From Paenibacillus stellifer (GTDB lineage Bacteria > Bacillota > Bacilli > Paenibacillales > Paenibacillaceae), in assembly GCF_000758685.1 (NCBI RefSeq), contig NZ_CP009286.1, positions 5,594,799-5,658,798 of the forward strand: DNA of 64,000 bases, given 5' to 3'. Made by a program: the position numbers and the translations under genes. This document shows positions 16,633 through 25,894 of the stretch, piece by piece; positions within the stretch are counted from its first letter, which is position 1; each line of letters opens with the position of its first letter. Below the pieces are notes generated by a model. It saw nothing but the letters and a program-made list of their open reading frames with translations, was not told the DNA's origin and ran no database searches.

Positions 16633-18669
16633 TTACCAGCCAATCGTCAAGGTCTCGTTCGCGAAGCCCGGACGGTCCAGCTCATACAGTCTGCGATAGC
16701 GCGGCTCAGCTGCCATCAGTTCGTCGTGAGTGCCGCGCATGATGATTTGTCCATGTTCCATAAAAATAACTTCGTCCATGCTCTCCGCGCCGACGAGGTG
16801 ATGGGTGACCCACACCAGCGTCTTGCCCTGCATGGCGGCGAACATCGTCGACAGCAGCTCCCGCTCGGTGCGCGGGTCGAGACCGACGGTCGGCTCGTCG
16901 AGCAGGACGACCGGGGTGTTCTGCAGCAGGATGCGCGCCAGCGCGATCCGCTGCCGTTCGCCGCCGGAGAAGCGTTGGCCCGCCTCGCGAACCGGCGTAT
17001 CATACCCGGCCGGAAGCGACGCGATCAGGCCGTCCAGCTTCGCCAGCACGCCAGCAGCGGCGATATCGGCCTCGGACGCATCGGGGCGGCCGAGGCGGAT
17101 GTTATTCCCCACCGTCGTATCGAACAAGTGGGGACTCTGGTTCAGGACGGAGATGAGCTTCGGAATGTCGTCTCCGTAGGAGACGGCAGGCTTGCCGTTA
17201 ATGTCCGCATGCCCGGCGCCCGGCGACAGGGCCCCCTGGATCATTTTCAGCAGCGTCGATTTGCCGGCGCCGCTGCGGCCGATGATGGCAATCCGCTTGC
17301 CCTGCGGAATGTCGAGGTTCAGGCCCTGCACCGACCATTCTCCATCCTGGCCGTAGCGGTAGCCCGCCTGGGTGATGGAGATATGGGCCGAGCGGTTGTT
17401 CAAGCCGCCGGAAGCGGCTTCAGCAGCCTCCGCGGTAGTTCTTGCGGAGGAAGCGGCAGCAGAAGCGCTCAATGCGGCGGCTCCGGCAGCTCCCTCACCA
17501 GTTCTTGCGGACGTGGCGGGTGCGCCCGATGCGGACTCCGCGATCCCGACAGCGGCTGCGGACCCTGCCCGCTCCGCTTCGGCGCTTACAGTTGGTCCAT
17601 CCGCTGACGCGGGAGACCAACCTGCCGGTCCGGCGGCCGCCTCCCCGCCGTCATTCGCCCCGGCGACCGGAGCGGCAGCCCGACCGGCCGGAGCAGCAGC
17701 GCCTGCCGCTTCACCCTGCGGCTCCTCCACTCCCTGCAGCCGTTCCAGGGAGTTCCGGTATTGCGGAATCTTCTCGATCGCCTCCGATACCGGAAGGAAC
17801 GCGTCGGCGACCGGGAAGACGACCAGCGCGAACGCGGCAATCAGCGTTCCGGGGATGGCCCCGTCCGCGAACTCGCCGCCCGCCCACCAGATCATGGAGA
17901 GAACGCCGAGGCCGATCACCGCCTGGCCGATGAAGGTCCTGGCGCGCGCCCAGCGGCGCAGCGCGGCGTCGGTGCGGGCCACCGCCCGCTCGTCCTGTTC
18001 ATACGTCTCAACGAACTGGCTCTGCCGTCCGCTGATCATCCAGTCGCTCATACCGAGTACGGCGTCCGTCAGCTTCTGATACAGCCGGTTCCGCTCCTGC
18101 TTCACCTCGCGCTGGCGTCGCTGGGTCAGCAGAAGCGACAAGGCTGGCAGCACCGCAACCAGCACGAAAATATACAGCGCCGTAACAAGCGCGAACCTAA
18201 TATCGAAGGTTCCGATGGCAATCACTGCTCCCGCGTAGACGATCAGCGAGATGACAGCGGGAAATACGGTGCGCAGATATATATTTTGAAGATATTCAAT
18301 ATCATCCGCCAGCATGCCGAGAATGTCGCCCGTGCGGAAGCGCGAGGACAGCAGCAGCGCTTGCGGTTCCAGAATGTCATACAGGCGCTGGCGCATTTTG
18401 GAGAGAATGCGCAGAATTGTGTCATGGCTGACCAGGCGCTCCACATAGTGGACGACCGCCCGGCTCGTACCGAACGCGCGGACACCGACGATCGGTACAT
18501 AGATCATCAGAATGTTCTCCGGCGGGATGGACGCCTTGGAGATCAGGAACCCGGACGTATACATCAGGGACGATGCCGTGAAGATCGTCAGCGTTCCGAG
18601 CAGCACGATCAGCAGGAAGCGCCAGAAGTACGTAGGGACGTATGCAGTTAACCAGCCTTCCTTCTTCAT
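16633..18669 (-). CDS. cydC: Thiol reductant ABC exporter subunit CydC
   Basis: The 678-residue half-transporter has a six-helix membrane domain with the CydC hallmark VGVRAFGTSRAVVHYVERL (residues 61-79). Its nucleotide-binding domain has Walker A GRSGAGKS (464-471), signature SGGERQR and Walker B VVLLDEPT. With CydD it exports glutathione or cysteine for cytochrome bd assembly. It overlaps cydD by 4 bases (ATGA). The odd part is an Ala/Gly/Ser-rich linker of about 105 residues (318-422) between the membrane and ATPase domains, where the family normally has a short link. The family is otherwise about 550-580 residues. Confidence 0.93.
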   Translation of the reverse strand: MKKEGWLTAYVPTYFWRFLLIVLLGTLTIFTASSLMYTSGFLISKASIPPENILMIYVPIVGVRAFGTSRAVVHYVERLVSHDTILRILSKMRQRLYDILEPQALLLSSRFRTGDILGMLADDIEYLQNIYLRTVFPAVISLIVYAGAVIAIGTFDIRFALVTALYIFVLVAVLPALSLLLTQRRQREVKQERNRLYQKLTDAVLGMSDWMISGRQSQFVETYEQDERAVARTDAALRRWARARTFIGQAVIGLGVLSMIWWAGGEFADGAIPGTLIAAFALVVFPVADAFLPVSEAIEKIPQYRNSLERLQGVEEPQGEAAGAAAPAGRAAAPVAGANDGGEAAAGPAGWSPASADGPTVSAEAERAGSAAAVGIAESASGAPATSARTGEGAAGAAALSASAAASSARTTAEAAEAASGGLNNRSAHISITQAGYRYGQDGEWSVQGLNLDIPQGKRIAIIGRSGAGKSTLLKMIQGALSPGAGHADINGKPAVSYGDDIPKLISVLNQSPHLFDTTVGNNIRLGRPDASEADIAAAGVLAKLDGLIASLPAGYDTPVREAGQRFSGGERQRIALARILLQNTPVVLLDEPTVGLDPRTERELLSTMFAAMQGKTLVWVTHHLVGAESMDEVIFMEHGQIIMRGTHDELMAAEPRYRRLYELDRPGFANETLTIGW

Positions 18670-20693
18670 CCGATCGCCTCCAATTGCGCCATCGCCAGCT
18701 CATAATAGGCTCCCCTGCGTTCCAGGAGCTCGCGGTGGGTGCCGACCTCGGCGACCCGTCCCTGCTTCATGACAATGATTTGGTCCATATCCGCCATCCA
18801 GTGCAGGCGGTGTGTAGCCAGGAAGACCAGCTTGCCTTCGAACAGCGGCAGCATCGTCCCTTTCAGCTCATACTCGGTTTCGATATCGAGGTGGGCCGTC
18901 GGTTCATCGAGCAGCATGATCGGCCGGTCGCTGAGCAGCGCCCGGGAGAGCGCCACACGCTGCTCCTGCCCGCCGCTGAGTCTGCGTCCGCCGCCGCCGA
19001 TGGGTTCGTTAAGGCCGCCAGGCAAGCTGGCGGCAAGAGGCGCCAGGCCCGCCGCCGCAACGGCCCCTTCGACAGCTTCCATCGAAGCCTCCGGATGGTA
19101 GAACCGGACATTATCGGCAAGCGTACCGCTGAAAATATACGGCCGCTGCGGAATGTACGAGGTCTGGCGACGCCAGGCGTCATCTGTCAATCCGCTAACC
19201 TCCTGGCCGTTGATCGCAATCGCACCTCCCCCTGGATGCAGGAAGCCGGCCAGAATATCGATCAGCGTCGATTTACCAGCGCCGCTCTCGCCGATGATGC
19301 CAATTTTGCCGGTTCCGGCAAACTGCAGATGGACATCGGTCAGCGAAGCCGGGCCGTCCGCCTCATGGCACAGCCCGATACCGCGAAGCGACAGGGTGCT
19401 GCCATTGTTCCACGTGAAAACCTCAGCCTTGGGCGGAGCAAACGGAGTGTCCGAGACGGACGGGGCAATTGTCTGACCGTCTCGGCTCTTTCCGTCTCCT
19501 ATGGACGGTTCACTCTCCTCTATCGCTCCGGAGAATTCCGTCCGATCGCCTTGCTTCGCTTGTTCATGTTCAGCCGGAGCTGCATGTTCAGTCAGCGCTG
19601 CATGTTCGGCTGGCGTTGCATGTTCAGCCGGCACCGCTTGTTCAGCCAGCAGCGCTTGTCCGGCCGTTACTGTCTGTCCAGAAGCAGTCGCTGCCCCGGC
19701 TGTCCCTGCCTGAACCGGGGCGGTCTTCTCCCCGATCAACGTAACCTGTTCCTCAACTTTATCAATAATACTCTTCATCTTCTCTCCCGCCTCCTTGCCG
19801 TCCAGCGTGGCGTGGAAGTCCGCGCCTACGAGCCGCACGGGCAAAAAGTACTCCGGGGCGAGAATCAGAATCGTAAGTCCGGTCACAAGCGTCATATCGC
19901 CATTCACCAGGCGAAGACCGAGGCTGACGGCGACGGAAGCGACCGACAGCATCGTGAAGAAGTCGAGCGCGAACGAAGACAGGAACGCCACCCGCAGCGT
20001 CTTCATCGTCGCCGACCGGTAGCGGTCGCTGACCTCGGCGATGGAGCGCTTGTGGCTCTTGCTCCGTCCGAGGAATTTCAGCGTCTCCAGGCCGCGCAGC
20101 GAATCGACGAAGTGATTCGACAGCGTCCGGTACGACGCCAGCTGGCGGTCCATATGCTTCTGTGCGGTCGTGCCGATCAGAATCATGAAGACCACGATGA
20201 TCGGCATCGTCAAGGTCAGAATGATCCCGCTTGTCTTGTCCTGCAGGAACACATACAGCAGCAGCACCCATGGCGTCACTCCCATTCCAACCATCCGGGG
20301 AATGATCAGCTCCAGATAGGTGCGGAACTTGGTTACGCCTTCAAGCGCCAGCGTAACCAGCGTTCCCGTTCCCTGATCTCCGGCCATACGCGGTCCGAGC
20401 CGGAACAGCTTCTCCATCATCCTCCGGCGCATGTCGCCGCTAGTCTTCTCCGCGAACCGGTAGGCCAGCCCGCTCATGAGCTGTCCGCACGCATGGCGGA
20501 CCAGAAACGCAAGAAGGAACAACAGCGCAGTGCCCCATTGTTCCTTCAGCGGATCGCCCGCGAACAGCGCGGAGATGACTTCCGCGAGCGACTTCGCCAG
20601 CAGAAGGATGGATAAGCTTTGCACCAGGGTCAGGAAGCCTACCGCCAGAAAGACTGGCTTGACTCCTTTATACCCAAGCAAATTTTTATCCAT
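18666..20693 (-). CDS. cydD: Thiol reductant ABC exporter subunit CydD
   Basis: The 675-residue half-transporter has six N-terminal helices and an ATPase domain with Walker A GESGAGKS (468-475), signature LSGGQEQR and Walker B IMLLDEPT. It pairs with CydC to export thiols to the cell surface for cytochrome bd maturation. Its ATG overlaps the cydB stop by one base (TAATG). Residues about 322-422 are a low-complexity insert with tandem AEHA(A/T)P-type repeats at 355-377, encoded by roughly 18-bp DNA repeats at 19561-19660. The first ABC gene matches the family called CydD; in Bacillus naming this gene is often called cydC. Confidence 0.93.
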   Translation of the reverse strand: MDKNLLGYKGVKPVFLAVGFLTLVQSLSILLLAKSLAEVISALFAGDPLKEQWGTALLFLLAFLVRHACGQLMSGLAYRFAEKTSGDMRRRMMEKLFRLGPRMAGDQGTGTLVTLALEGVTKFRTYLELIIPRMVGMGVTPWVLLLYVFLQDKTSGIILTLTMPIIVVFMILIGTTAQKHMDRQLASYRTLSNHFVDSLRGLETLKFLGRSKSHKRSIAEVSDRYRSATMKTLRVAFLSSFALDFFTMLSVASVAVSLGLRLVNGDMTLVTGLTILILAPEYFLPVRLVGADFHATLDGKEAGEKMKSIIDKVEEQVTLIGEKTAPVQAGTAGAATASGQTVTAGQALLAEQAVPAEHATPAEHAALTEHAAPAEHEQAKQGDRTEFSGAIEESEPSIGDGKSRDGQTIAPSVSDTPFAPPKAEVFTWNNGSTLSLRGIGLCHEADGPASLTDVHLQFAGTGKIGIIGESGAGKSTLIDILAGFLHPGGGAIAINGQEVSGLTDDAWRRQTSYIPQRPYIFSGTLADNVRFYHPEASMEAVEGAVAAAGLAPLAASLPGGLNEPIGGGGRRLSGGQEQRVALSRALLSDRPIMLLDEPTAHLDIETEYELKGTMLPLFEGKLVFLATHRLHWMADMDQIIVMKQGRVAEVGTHRELLERRGAYYELAMAQLEAIG

Positions 20694-21712
20694 TAATATT
20701 CCAGAGTCTCCTTGTCGCTAAGCCGTTTGTGGAAGATGAAGTAGCTCCAGATCTGATAGCCCAGCACGAACGGAAGCAGCGTGAGCGCCACAATCGTCAT
20801 GACCTTGAGCGAGTAATGGCCGGAAGCCGAATTTGTGATTGTCAGGTTGAACGCCTCGCCGAGCGAGCTCACCATAACCCGCGGGAACAGGCCCACGAAG
20901 ACGGAGATTACCGAGAGGCCAAGCACCGCGCCCGTCATGCCGAAGGCCCAGCCGTCGCGCTTCTTCTTGCAGAAGTAACCGGACAGCACGAACGCCACAA
21001 TGCCAAGCAAGACAATCGCCCACAGCAGGATTCCGCGAACTTCAAAAATATCGGTCTCGAAGTACGTCATGATGACGAATGCCAGCAGCAGTGCGCCTGT
21101 CGGCAGCAGCAGCACCTGCGCCCGCTTGCGCGCCCGGTCCTGCAGCTCGCCGAAGGTGCGCAGCGCCGTAAAGAGCAGGCCGTGCACATTGCAGAGCAGA
21201 ATAACGGTCAAGCCGGCAAGAACCGTGTAGACATTGACGATATCGCCGAAGAAGGAGGCATGCATCTGCATATCGCCGTCAATCGGCAGCCCTTTGATGA
21301 AGCTCGCGAACACGATGGCCAGCAGGAAAGGCGGCAGGAAGCTGCCGATCAGAATGGACAGGTCCCAGGTTTTTCTCCAGCCCGCCGACTGTGCCTTGCC
21401 TCTGTATTCGAAGGCGACGCCGCGCAGAATCAGGCCGAACAGAGCAAATACGAACGGCACGTAGAAGCCGCTGAACAGCGTCGCGTACCAGTTGGGGAAC
21501 GCCGCGAACATTGCGCCCGCCCCGGTGATCAGCCATACTTCGTTGGCATCCCAGAAAGGGCCGATCGAGTTGATCATGACCCGCCGCTGCTTCTCATTGG
21601 CCGGCAGCAGCTGAGACTGCATGCCGACTCCGAAGTCGAAGCCTTCTAGGAAGAAAAATCCGACGAAGAGTACCGCGATCAGCACAAACCATAGTTCATT
21701 AAGTGAGAGCAT
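20693..21712 (-). CDS. cydB: Cytochrome bd ubiquinol oxidase subunit II
   Basis: The 339-residue integral membrane protein has about eight helices. It begins MLSLNELWFVLIAVLF followed by the GFDFGVGM motif typical of CydB. The start at 21712 is chosen because GAAGGAG lies 7 bases upstream, directly behind the cydA stop; longer readings overlap cydA. CydB forms the oxidase with CydA, passing quinol electrons to oxygen under low oxygen. It lies in the cydABDC operon. Confidence 0.96.
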   Translation of the reverse strand: MLSLNELWFVLIAVLFVGFFFLEGFDFGVGMQSQLLPANEKQRRVMINSIGPFWDANEVWLITGAGAMFAAFPNWYATLFSGFYVPFVFALFGLILRGVAFEYRGKAQSAGWRKTWDLSILIGSFLPPFLLAIVFASFIKGLPIDGDMQMHASFFGDIVNVYTVLAGLTVILLCNVHGLLFTALRTFGELQDRARKRAQVLLLPTGALLLAFVIMTYFETDIFEVRGILLWAIVLLGIVAFVLSGYFCKKKRDGWAFGMTGAVLGLSVISVFVGLFPRVMVSSLGEAFNLTITNSASGHYSLKVMTIVALTLLPFVLGYQIWSYFIFHKRLSDKETLEY

Positions 21713-21716
21713 GGTA

Positions 21717-23105
21717 TCACTCCTTCGTATTATAAGGATCTGTCGAATGCTCCGACTCCTCGTCGACGCCATTCGGTCCCTTTTTGATTACCTTGACGAA
21801 CAGATAGATCAGCACGATAAGCAGTGCGGCGTATGCGGTATTAAAAGTAATGAGCGAGAACAGCACCTGCCCGGATGTAATATTCGGCGAGACGCTCTTG
21901 TCGGTCGTCAAGAGGCCGAATACGGTCCAAGGCTGACGCCCGAATTCGGTCATCGTCCAGCCTGCGGTGTTGGCGATCGGCGGCAGCAGCAGACCGGTAA
22001 GGCAGATCCGCATAAACTTCGTGTTCGGCTGATCCATTTTTTTGCGCCACATCAAATATATTGCCCACAGCGTAATGAAAATCATGGCCATACCGGCCGC
22101 AATCATAATCCGGAAGCTCCAGAACGTTGTGCGGACCGGCGGAATATAGTCTCCGGGACCATAAGCTTGCTCATATTCGCTTTGCAGCGTGTTCATCCCT
22201 TTGACCGAACCCGAGAACTTGCTGTAAGACAGGAAGCTGAGGACGTACGGAACCTTGAGCTCATGACTGCTCATTTTGTTCTCTGGGTCAATGCTGGCCA
22301 CAACAGTCCATGGCGCAGGGTCGGCGCTGTCCTCCCAAAGTCCTTCGGACGCGGCCATCTTCATCGGCTGTGTCTTGACCAGATACTGAGCCTGCCAGTG
22401 TCCGGCAAAGGCAACGCCGATGGAGGAGATAACACCAACAATCACTGCAATTTGGAAGGAACGCTTAAAGAAGTCCGTATCCTGCTTCTTCAGCAGCTTG
22501 AATGCGCTGATGCCGATGATCAGAAACGCACCGGTGGCGAAAGCGCCGAGCACCGTATGCGGGAACTCTACCAGAACCTGGCCGTTCGTGATCAGGGAGA
22601 GGAAATCGTTCATTTCCGCCCGCCCGTTGTTAATCGTATAACCTACCGGATGCTGCATGAAGGAATTCGCAGCCAGAATCCAGAACGCGGACAGCGTTGT
22701 GCCGATGGCTACGAACCAGATGGAGAGCAGGTGGATTTTCTTCGAGACCTTCTCCCAGCCGAAGATCCAGATCCCGATGAACGTCGATTCCAGAAAGAAC
22801 GCTAGCAGCGCTTCAATCGCCAGCGGCGCTCCGAAGATATCTCCGACAAATCGGGAATAATCCGACCAGTTCATGCCGAACTGGAATTCCTGAAGAATAC
22901 CGGTAACCACGCCAATAGCGAAATTGACCAGGAACAGCTTGCCCCAGAATTTCGCCATCCGTTTGTATACCTCGTCCCCTTTGCGCACATACATGGTCTC
23001 CATGATCGCGATGATGAATGATAATCCGATCGTGACAGGCACAAAGAAAAAGTGAAAAATCGTTGTCGACGCAAACTGCATGCGCGACAGCATTAGAACG
23101 TCCAT
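21717..23105 (-). CDS. cydA: Cytochrome bd ubiquinol oxidase subunit I
   Basis: The 462-residue subunit carries the haems b558, b595 and d. The early haem ligand His18 is in TTIFHFFFVP and the GRQPW motif is present near the C-terminal part. The short Q-loop form fits Firmicutes enzymes. It reduces oxygen to water in the cytoplasmic membrane with high affinity. It is first of cydABDC. Two Rex-like operators lie 60-130 bases upstream, so expression is expected to rise when NADH/NAD+ is high. Confidence 0.97.
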   Translation of the reverse strand: MDVLMLSRMQFASTTIFHFFFVPVTIGLSFIIAIMETMYVRKGDEVYKRMAKFWGKLFLVNFAIGVVTGILQEFQFGMNWSDYSRFVGDIFGAPLAIEALLAFFLESTFIGIWIFGWEKVSKKIHLLSIWFVAIGTTLSAFWILAANSFMQHPVGYTINNGRAEMNDFLSLITNGQVLVEFPHTVLGAFATGAFLIIGISAFKLLKKQDTDFFKRSFQIAVIVGVISSIGVAFAGHWQAQYLVKTQPMKMAASEGLWEDSADPAPWTVVASIDPENKMSSHELKVPYVLSFLSYSKFSGSVKGMNTLQSEYEQAYGPGDYIPPVRTTFWSFRIMIAAGMAMIFITLWAIYLMWRKKMDQPNTKFMRICLTGLLLPPIANTAGWTMTEFGRQPWTVFGLLTTDKSVSPNITSGQVLFSLITFNTAYAALLIVLIYLFVKVIKKGPNGVDEESEHSTDPYNTKE

Positions 23106-23165
23106 GGTTTCCCTTCCTTCCCCCCGTTTAATTGCTTTTATTCTGTCAAAATTTAAAGCGATAGA

Positions 23166-23183
23166 TTGTGATATATGTCACAC
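23166..23183. promoter_or_regulatory. Rex-like operator 1 upstream of cydA
   Basis: TTGTGATATATGTCACAC is an imperfect palindrome matching the Rex pattern TTGTGA-N6-TCACAA in 11 of 12 arm positions. Confidence 0.6.
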
Positions 23184-23218
23184 ATCAACAGGCTTTTTAT
23201 CGGTTAAAATCAATAAAT

Positions 23219-23236
23219 TTGTGACATTGATCACAA
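23219..23236. promoter_or_regulatory. Rex-like operator 2 upstream of cydA
   Basis: TTGTGACATTGATCACAA has perfect TTGTGA/TCACAA arms with a 6-base spacer. Its centre is 53 bases from that of the first site. Rex represses cyd genes in Bacilli and leaves DNA when NADH is high. The arms also match the CRP/FNR-type TGTGA-N6-TCACA. Confidence 0.7.
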
Positions 23237-23262
23237 AAGATATAGAAAAAAGCAAAAAAAAT

Positions 23263-23280
23263 AAGACGGTTTTCCGTCTT
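23263..23280. terminator. Terminator after ydjO
   Basis: A 7-bp stem AAGACGG/CCGTCTT with a TTTT loop is followed on the minus strand by an A/T-rich run with eight T. It separates ydjO from the cyd control region. Confidence 0.75.
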
Positions 23281-23338
23281 TTGTCTTTTTATCTCTATTG
23301 GCATTCTATTTCTCTATAGCGAGGAACAAGATGTTCGT

Positions 23339-23569
23339 TTAGGAAATGGAGATTCCTTTTTTCAGCGACTTCAGATCGCCGTTTGAATTGTACAGCTGGG
23401 GAAGCATTTTTGTTCCCTGCTCCATCGGAGCCTGGCATAAAGGGCAGGTCGGCGCAGCTTCAAACGTGAAGTTGTCTCTCATCCATCCGTTGCAATCATC
23501 GTTCGTGCAGGACCATACGGCCGTCATCTCTTCCGGTATCTCTTCCATGGGCTTCTTCCGGTAGTTCAT
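23339..23569 (-). CDS. ydjO: Cold-inducible protein YdjO family
   Basis: The 76-residue protein contains two cysteine pairs (WSCTNDDCNGW and CPLCQ), a likely zinc ribbon, and the NDDCNGWMRDNF stretch typical of YdjO. The start at 23569 is chosen for GGGAGGG 7 bases upstream; a longer reading to 23623 lacks a site. The family is reported as cold-inducible and its role is unknown. It lies 300 bases downstream of csp on the same strand, which fits cold-shock context. Confidence 0.85.
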   Translation of the reverse strand: MNYRKKPMEEIPEEMTAVWSCTNDDCNGWMRDNFTFEAAPTCPLCQAPMEQGTKMLPQLYNSNGDLKSLKKGISIS

Positions 23570-23820
23570 TGCCGTTCCCTCCCTTTCTCTCGCTAAATTG
23601 CTTGGGCAAAAGGTTAGACGCATGCATCTATAGGATCAAAGCGGCACCATACACCCGCTCTCCTATCCGCAGAAAGAAACCGCTCCATCCTGATGGACAG
23701 TGCAGCCAATACATTCTTATATCCAAGGATAAACGCCTGGCGGCGCCTTGCAGACGACGGACGTTTACCGCGAAATAGAAAGCCAAGTATAAGGTGATGT
23801 TCAAGCATTCCTACATTTTT

Positions 23821-23859
23821 AAAAAAAGGCCGCCCCGACTTTATGACAAGCGGGACGGC
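23821..23859 (-). terminator. Terminator of csp
   Basis: A GCCGTCCCG/CGGGGCGGC stem (one G-T pair) is followed on the minus strand by seven T, 10 bases beyond the csp stop. Confidence 0.8.
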
Positions 23860-23868
23860 TGGGGTGAT

Positions 23869-24069
23869 TTACAGTTTTACAACGTTCTCAGCTTGCGGTC
23901 CGCGGTTGCCTTGAACAACGTTGAATTCAACTTGTTGACCTTCGTCCAGCGTTTTGAAGCCTTCGCCGACGATTGCGCTGAAGTGTACGAATACGTCGCT
24001 TCCGCCTTCAACTTCGATGAAGCCAAAGCCTTTTTCTGCGTTGAACCATTTAACTGTACCTGTTTGCAT
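23869..24069 (-). CDS. Cold shock protein, CspA family
   Basis: The 66-residue single OB-fold protein has both RNA-binding motifs: RNP1 KGFGFIEV and RNP2 VFVHFSAI. It binds single-stranded RNA and DNA and helps melt structure at low temperature. GGAGG lies 8 bases before the ATG. A leader of more than 100 bases with a long inverted repeat precedes it, as usual for cold-shock genes. Confidence 0.96.
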   Translation of the reverse strand: MQTGTVKWFNAEKGFGFIEVEGGSDVFVHFSAIVGEGFKTLDEGQQVEFNVVQGNRGPQAENVVKL

Positions 24070-24133
24070 TGTGTATAGCCTCCAAAAGAGAAATTAACAT
24101 GTTATTTTTGTCTTTGAACAAAGAAAAAATTCA

Positions 24134-24180
24134 CACATTGAAAAAGGCTTTCCGCCAATCCGACAACCCTTTTCAATGTG
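24134..24180 (-). promoter_or_regulatory. Inverted repeat in the csp leader
   Basis: Arms at 24134-24147 (CACATTGAAAAAGG) and 24167-24180 (CCCTTTTCAATGTG) pair in 13 of 14 positions around a 19-base loop. It lies about 65-110 bases before the csp start on the minus strand. It may be a leader structure for temperature control or a terminator of an upstream transcript; no strong T-run follows. Confidence 0.5.
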
Positions 24181-24356
24181 AAAATTCGGGTTCGAGCATA
24201 ACATATGATTTAGATCATAGTAACACATCACAGCCCTAAAGGCAAGCTGAGTTAAGGCTCAGCACCTCTCGCAACAAGCCGCTCACCCTCATTCATCAAG
24301 GGCTGCGGCCTGTCTTGAAAGGAATGCCTTATCATTATATCCGGGATCTTCCGGAA

Positions 24357-25595
24357 TTATTCCTCCGGTTTCTGCTCCAGCTTCACGGTAATCTCTTTCT
24401 CGACCCCGTCCCGGTAGAACGTGATGACAAGGGAGTCGCCAACCTTCGTGTCGTCGTACAGGTATTTGCGCAGGCTGATGGTCGAATCGATCGTCTGGCC
24501 GTTGAACTTCGTGATTACGTCGTTCAGCTTGAGTCCCGCTTCCTTCGCCGGGCCTACGACATCGAGAACGACTACCCCTTCGGTTACACTGCTCGGCAGG
24601 TTGAGCGACTTGCGCTGGTTCTCGTCGAGCGGCACGTAAGGGTTGTTCAGATCCATGGAGTATACACCAAGATAGGAACGGACGATCTTACCATTCGCGG
24701 CCAGCTCCTCGGCGATCTTCTCGACATGGTTGGCCGGAATGGCGAATCCGAGGCCTTCAACGCCGGTATCGGAAATCTTCATGGTGTTGATGCCGATAAC
24801 CCGGCCGTTCAAATCCACAAGCGCGCCCCCGCTGTTGCCTTCATTGATGGCCGCATCGGTCTGGATGACCTCCTGCTCCCAGTCGTACACACCGTCCTGG
24901 TTCAGCGACACCGGTATCGTCCGGTTCGTGTAGCTGACAATGCCGGAGGTCAACGTGTCGCCCAGACCGAGCGGGTTGCCGATGGCGATGACCGTCTCAC
25001 CCAGCTGCAGCTTGGATGAATCGCCCATCTTCGCCACAGTGTTAATGCCGTCCGCATTTACCGTAAGCACGGCCAGATCGCTGACCTTATCCGCTCCGAT
25101 AAGGTCGGCTTTGCGGGTCTCCCCGTCCACCATGACGATCTCCAGCTTGCTTGCGCCGGAAATGACATGGTTATTGGTGATAATGTAAGCCTTCCCGTTC
25201 GCTTTCTTATAAATCACGCCCGAGCCGAGCGCCGACTCGTCAAGCTGGCTCTTTGCGGTATCTTCTTTATGGTTGATAATGCTGACGACCGCAGGACGGA
25301 CAGCCGCCGCCGCTTGCACAATGCGGTCATAAGGATCGCCGCTGCTCGGCTTGACGTTCTGAATGACAGCGGGCAGGACGGACTTGTCATGGGTCAGCTG
25401 TCCGGTCACGAGGCTGAACAGCAGAACCGCAACAACCGCGCTGATGATTGAGCTGATGGCGGAAATCTGCAGGGTGGACAGATTGCGGCTCTTGCTCCGT
25501 GCCGACCATCCTCGGGGCATCGGCTGCTTGGAGGCCTTCTGCTCTCTCCTTCTGGACACTTTGGTTGAATAGAAATCATCATCAAACAGTCCCAT
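24357..25595 (-). CDS. htrA: HtrA-type membrane serine protease
   Basis: The 412-residue protein has a cytoplasmic N-terminus, one membrane helix (about 44-64), a trypsin-like domain with triad His143 (ITNNHV), Asp173 (SDLA) and Ser255 (GNSGG), and one C-terminal PDZ domain (from about 320). It degrades misfolded proteins outside the membrane. This is the YycK/HtrC position next to the wal operon. An isolated spacer of about 300 bases upstream separates it from walJ, so it probably has its own promoter. Confidence 0.95.
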   Translation of the reverse strand: MGLFDDDFYSTKVSRRREQKASKQPMPRGWSARSKSRNLSTLQISAISSIISAVVAVLLFSLVTGQLTHDKSVLPAVIQNVKPSSGDPYDRIVQAAAAVRPAVVSIINHKEDTAKSQLDESALGSGVIYKKANGKAYIITNNHVISGASKLEIVMVDGETRKADLIGADKVSDLAVLTVNADGINTVAKMGDSSKLQLGETVIAIGNPLGLGDTLTSGIVSYTNRTIPVSLNQDGVYDWEQEVIQTDAAINEGNSGGALVDLNGRVIGINTMKISDTGVEGLGFAIPANHVEKIAEELAANGKIVRSYLGVYSMDLNNPYVPLDENQRKSLNLPSSVTEGVVVLDVVGPAKEAGLKLNDVITKFNGQTIDSTISLRKYLYDDTKVGDSLVITFYRDGVEKEITVKLEQKPEE

Positions 25596-25894
25596 TCGTC
25601 ATTCTCTCCCCTCTGTAACTCCCGCATCAAGCATGAAGCAGCATTTCCGTGCCCGTTCATCATAATCTCAAGGAATATATGGCAGCAGCCTCGACTATAC
25701 TAATAGAAAATAATAGACGCAAAGTGCGAATATTCATAGCTTGCATGCAGACGGAGAACGCCCCCAGACGCTCTTCCATACAGCATCCGAATCTCTGGGC
25801 TCCGCTTCGCCTTCCTATTGTATCACAGCGGCGGGAAGATGCGGTCTGTTCCGGCAAAAATAAAAATTCCCATATAAAGGTTGTGAAATGAGGC

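Noticed and set aside
16597..18079. Long plus-strand frames opposite cydC
   Set aside because: They arise from the Ala/Gly-rich linker and its GC-rich codons and show no family resemblance.
18642..20615. A 657-codon open frame opposite cydD
   Set aside because: It mirrors the cydD frame in GC-rich DNA, has no ribosome-binding site and gives Gln/Arg/His-rich sequence without domains. Similar mirror frames opposite walK (29035-30831), gdpP (38275-40005), purA (34758-36146) and cydA (21621-22805) were rejected for the same reason.
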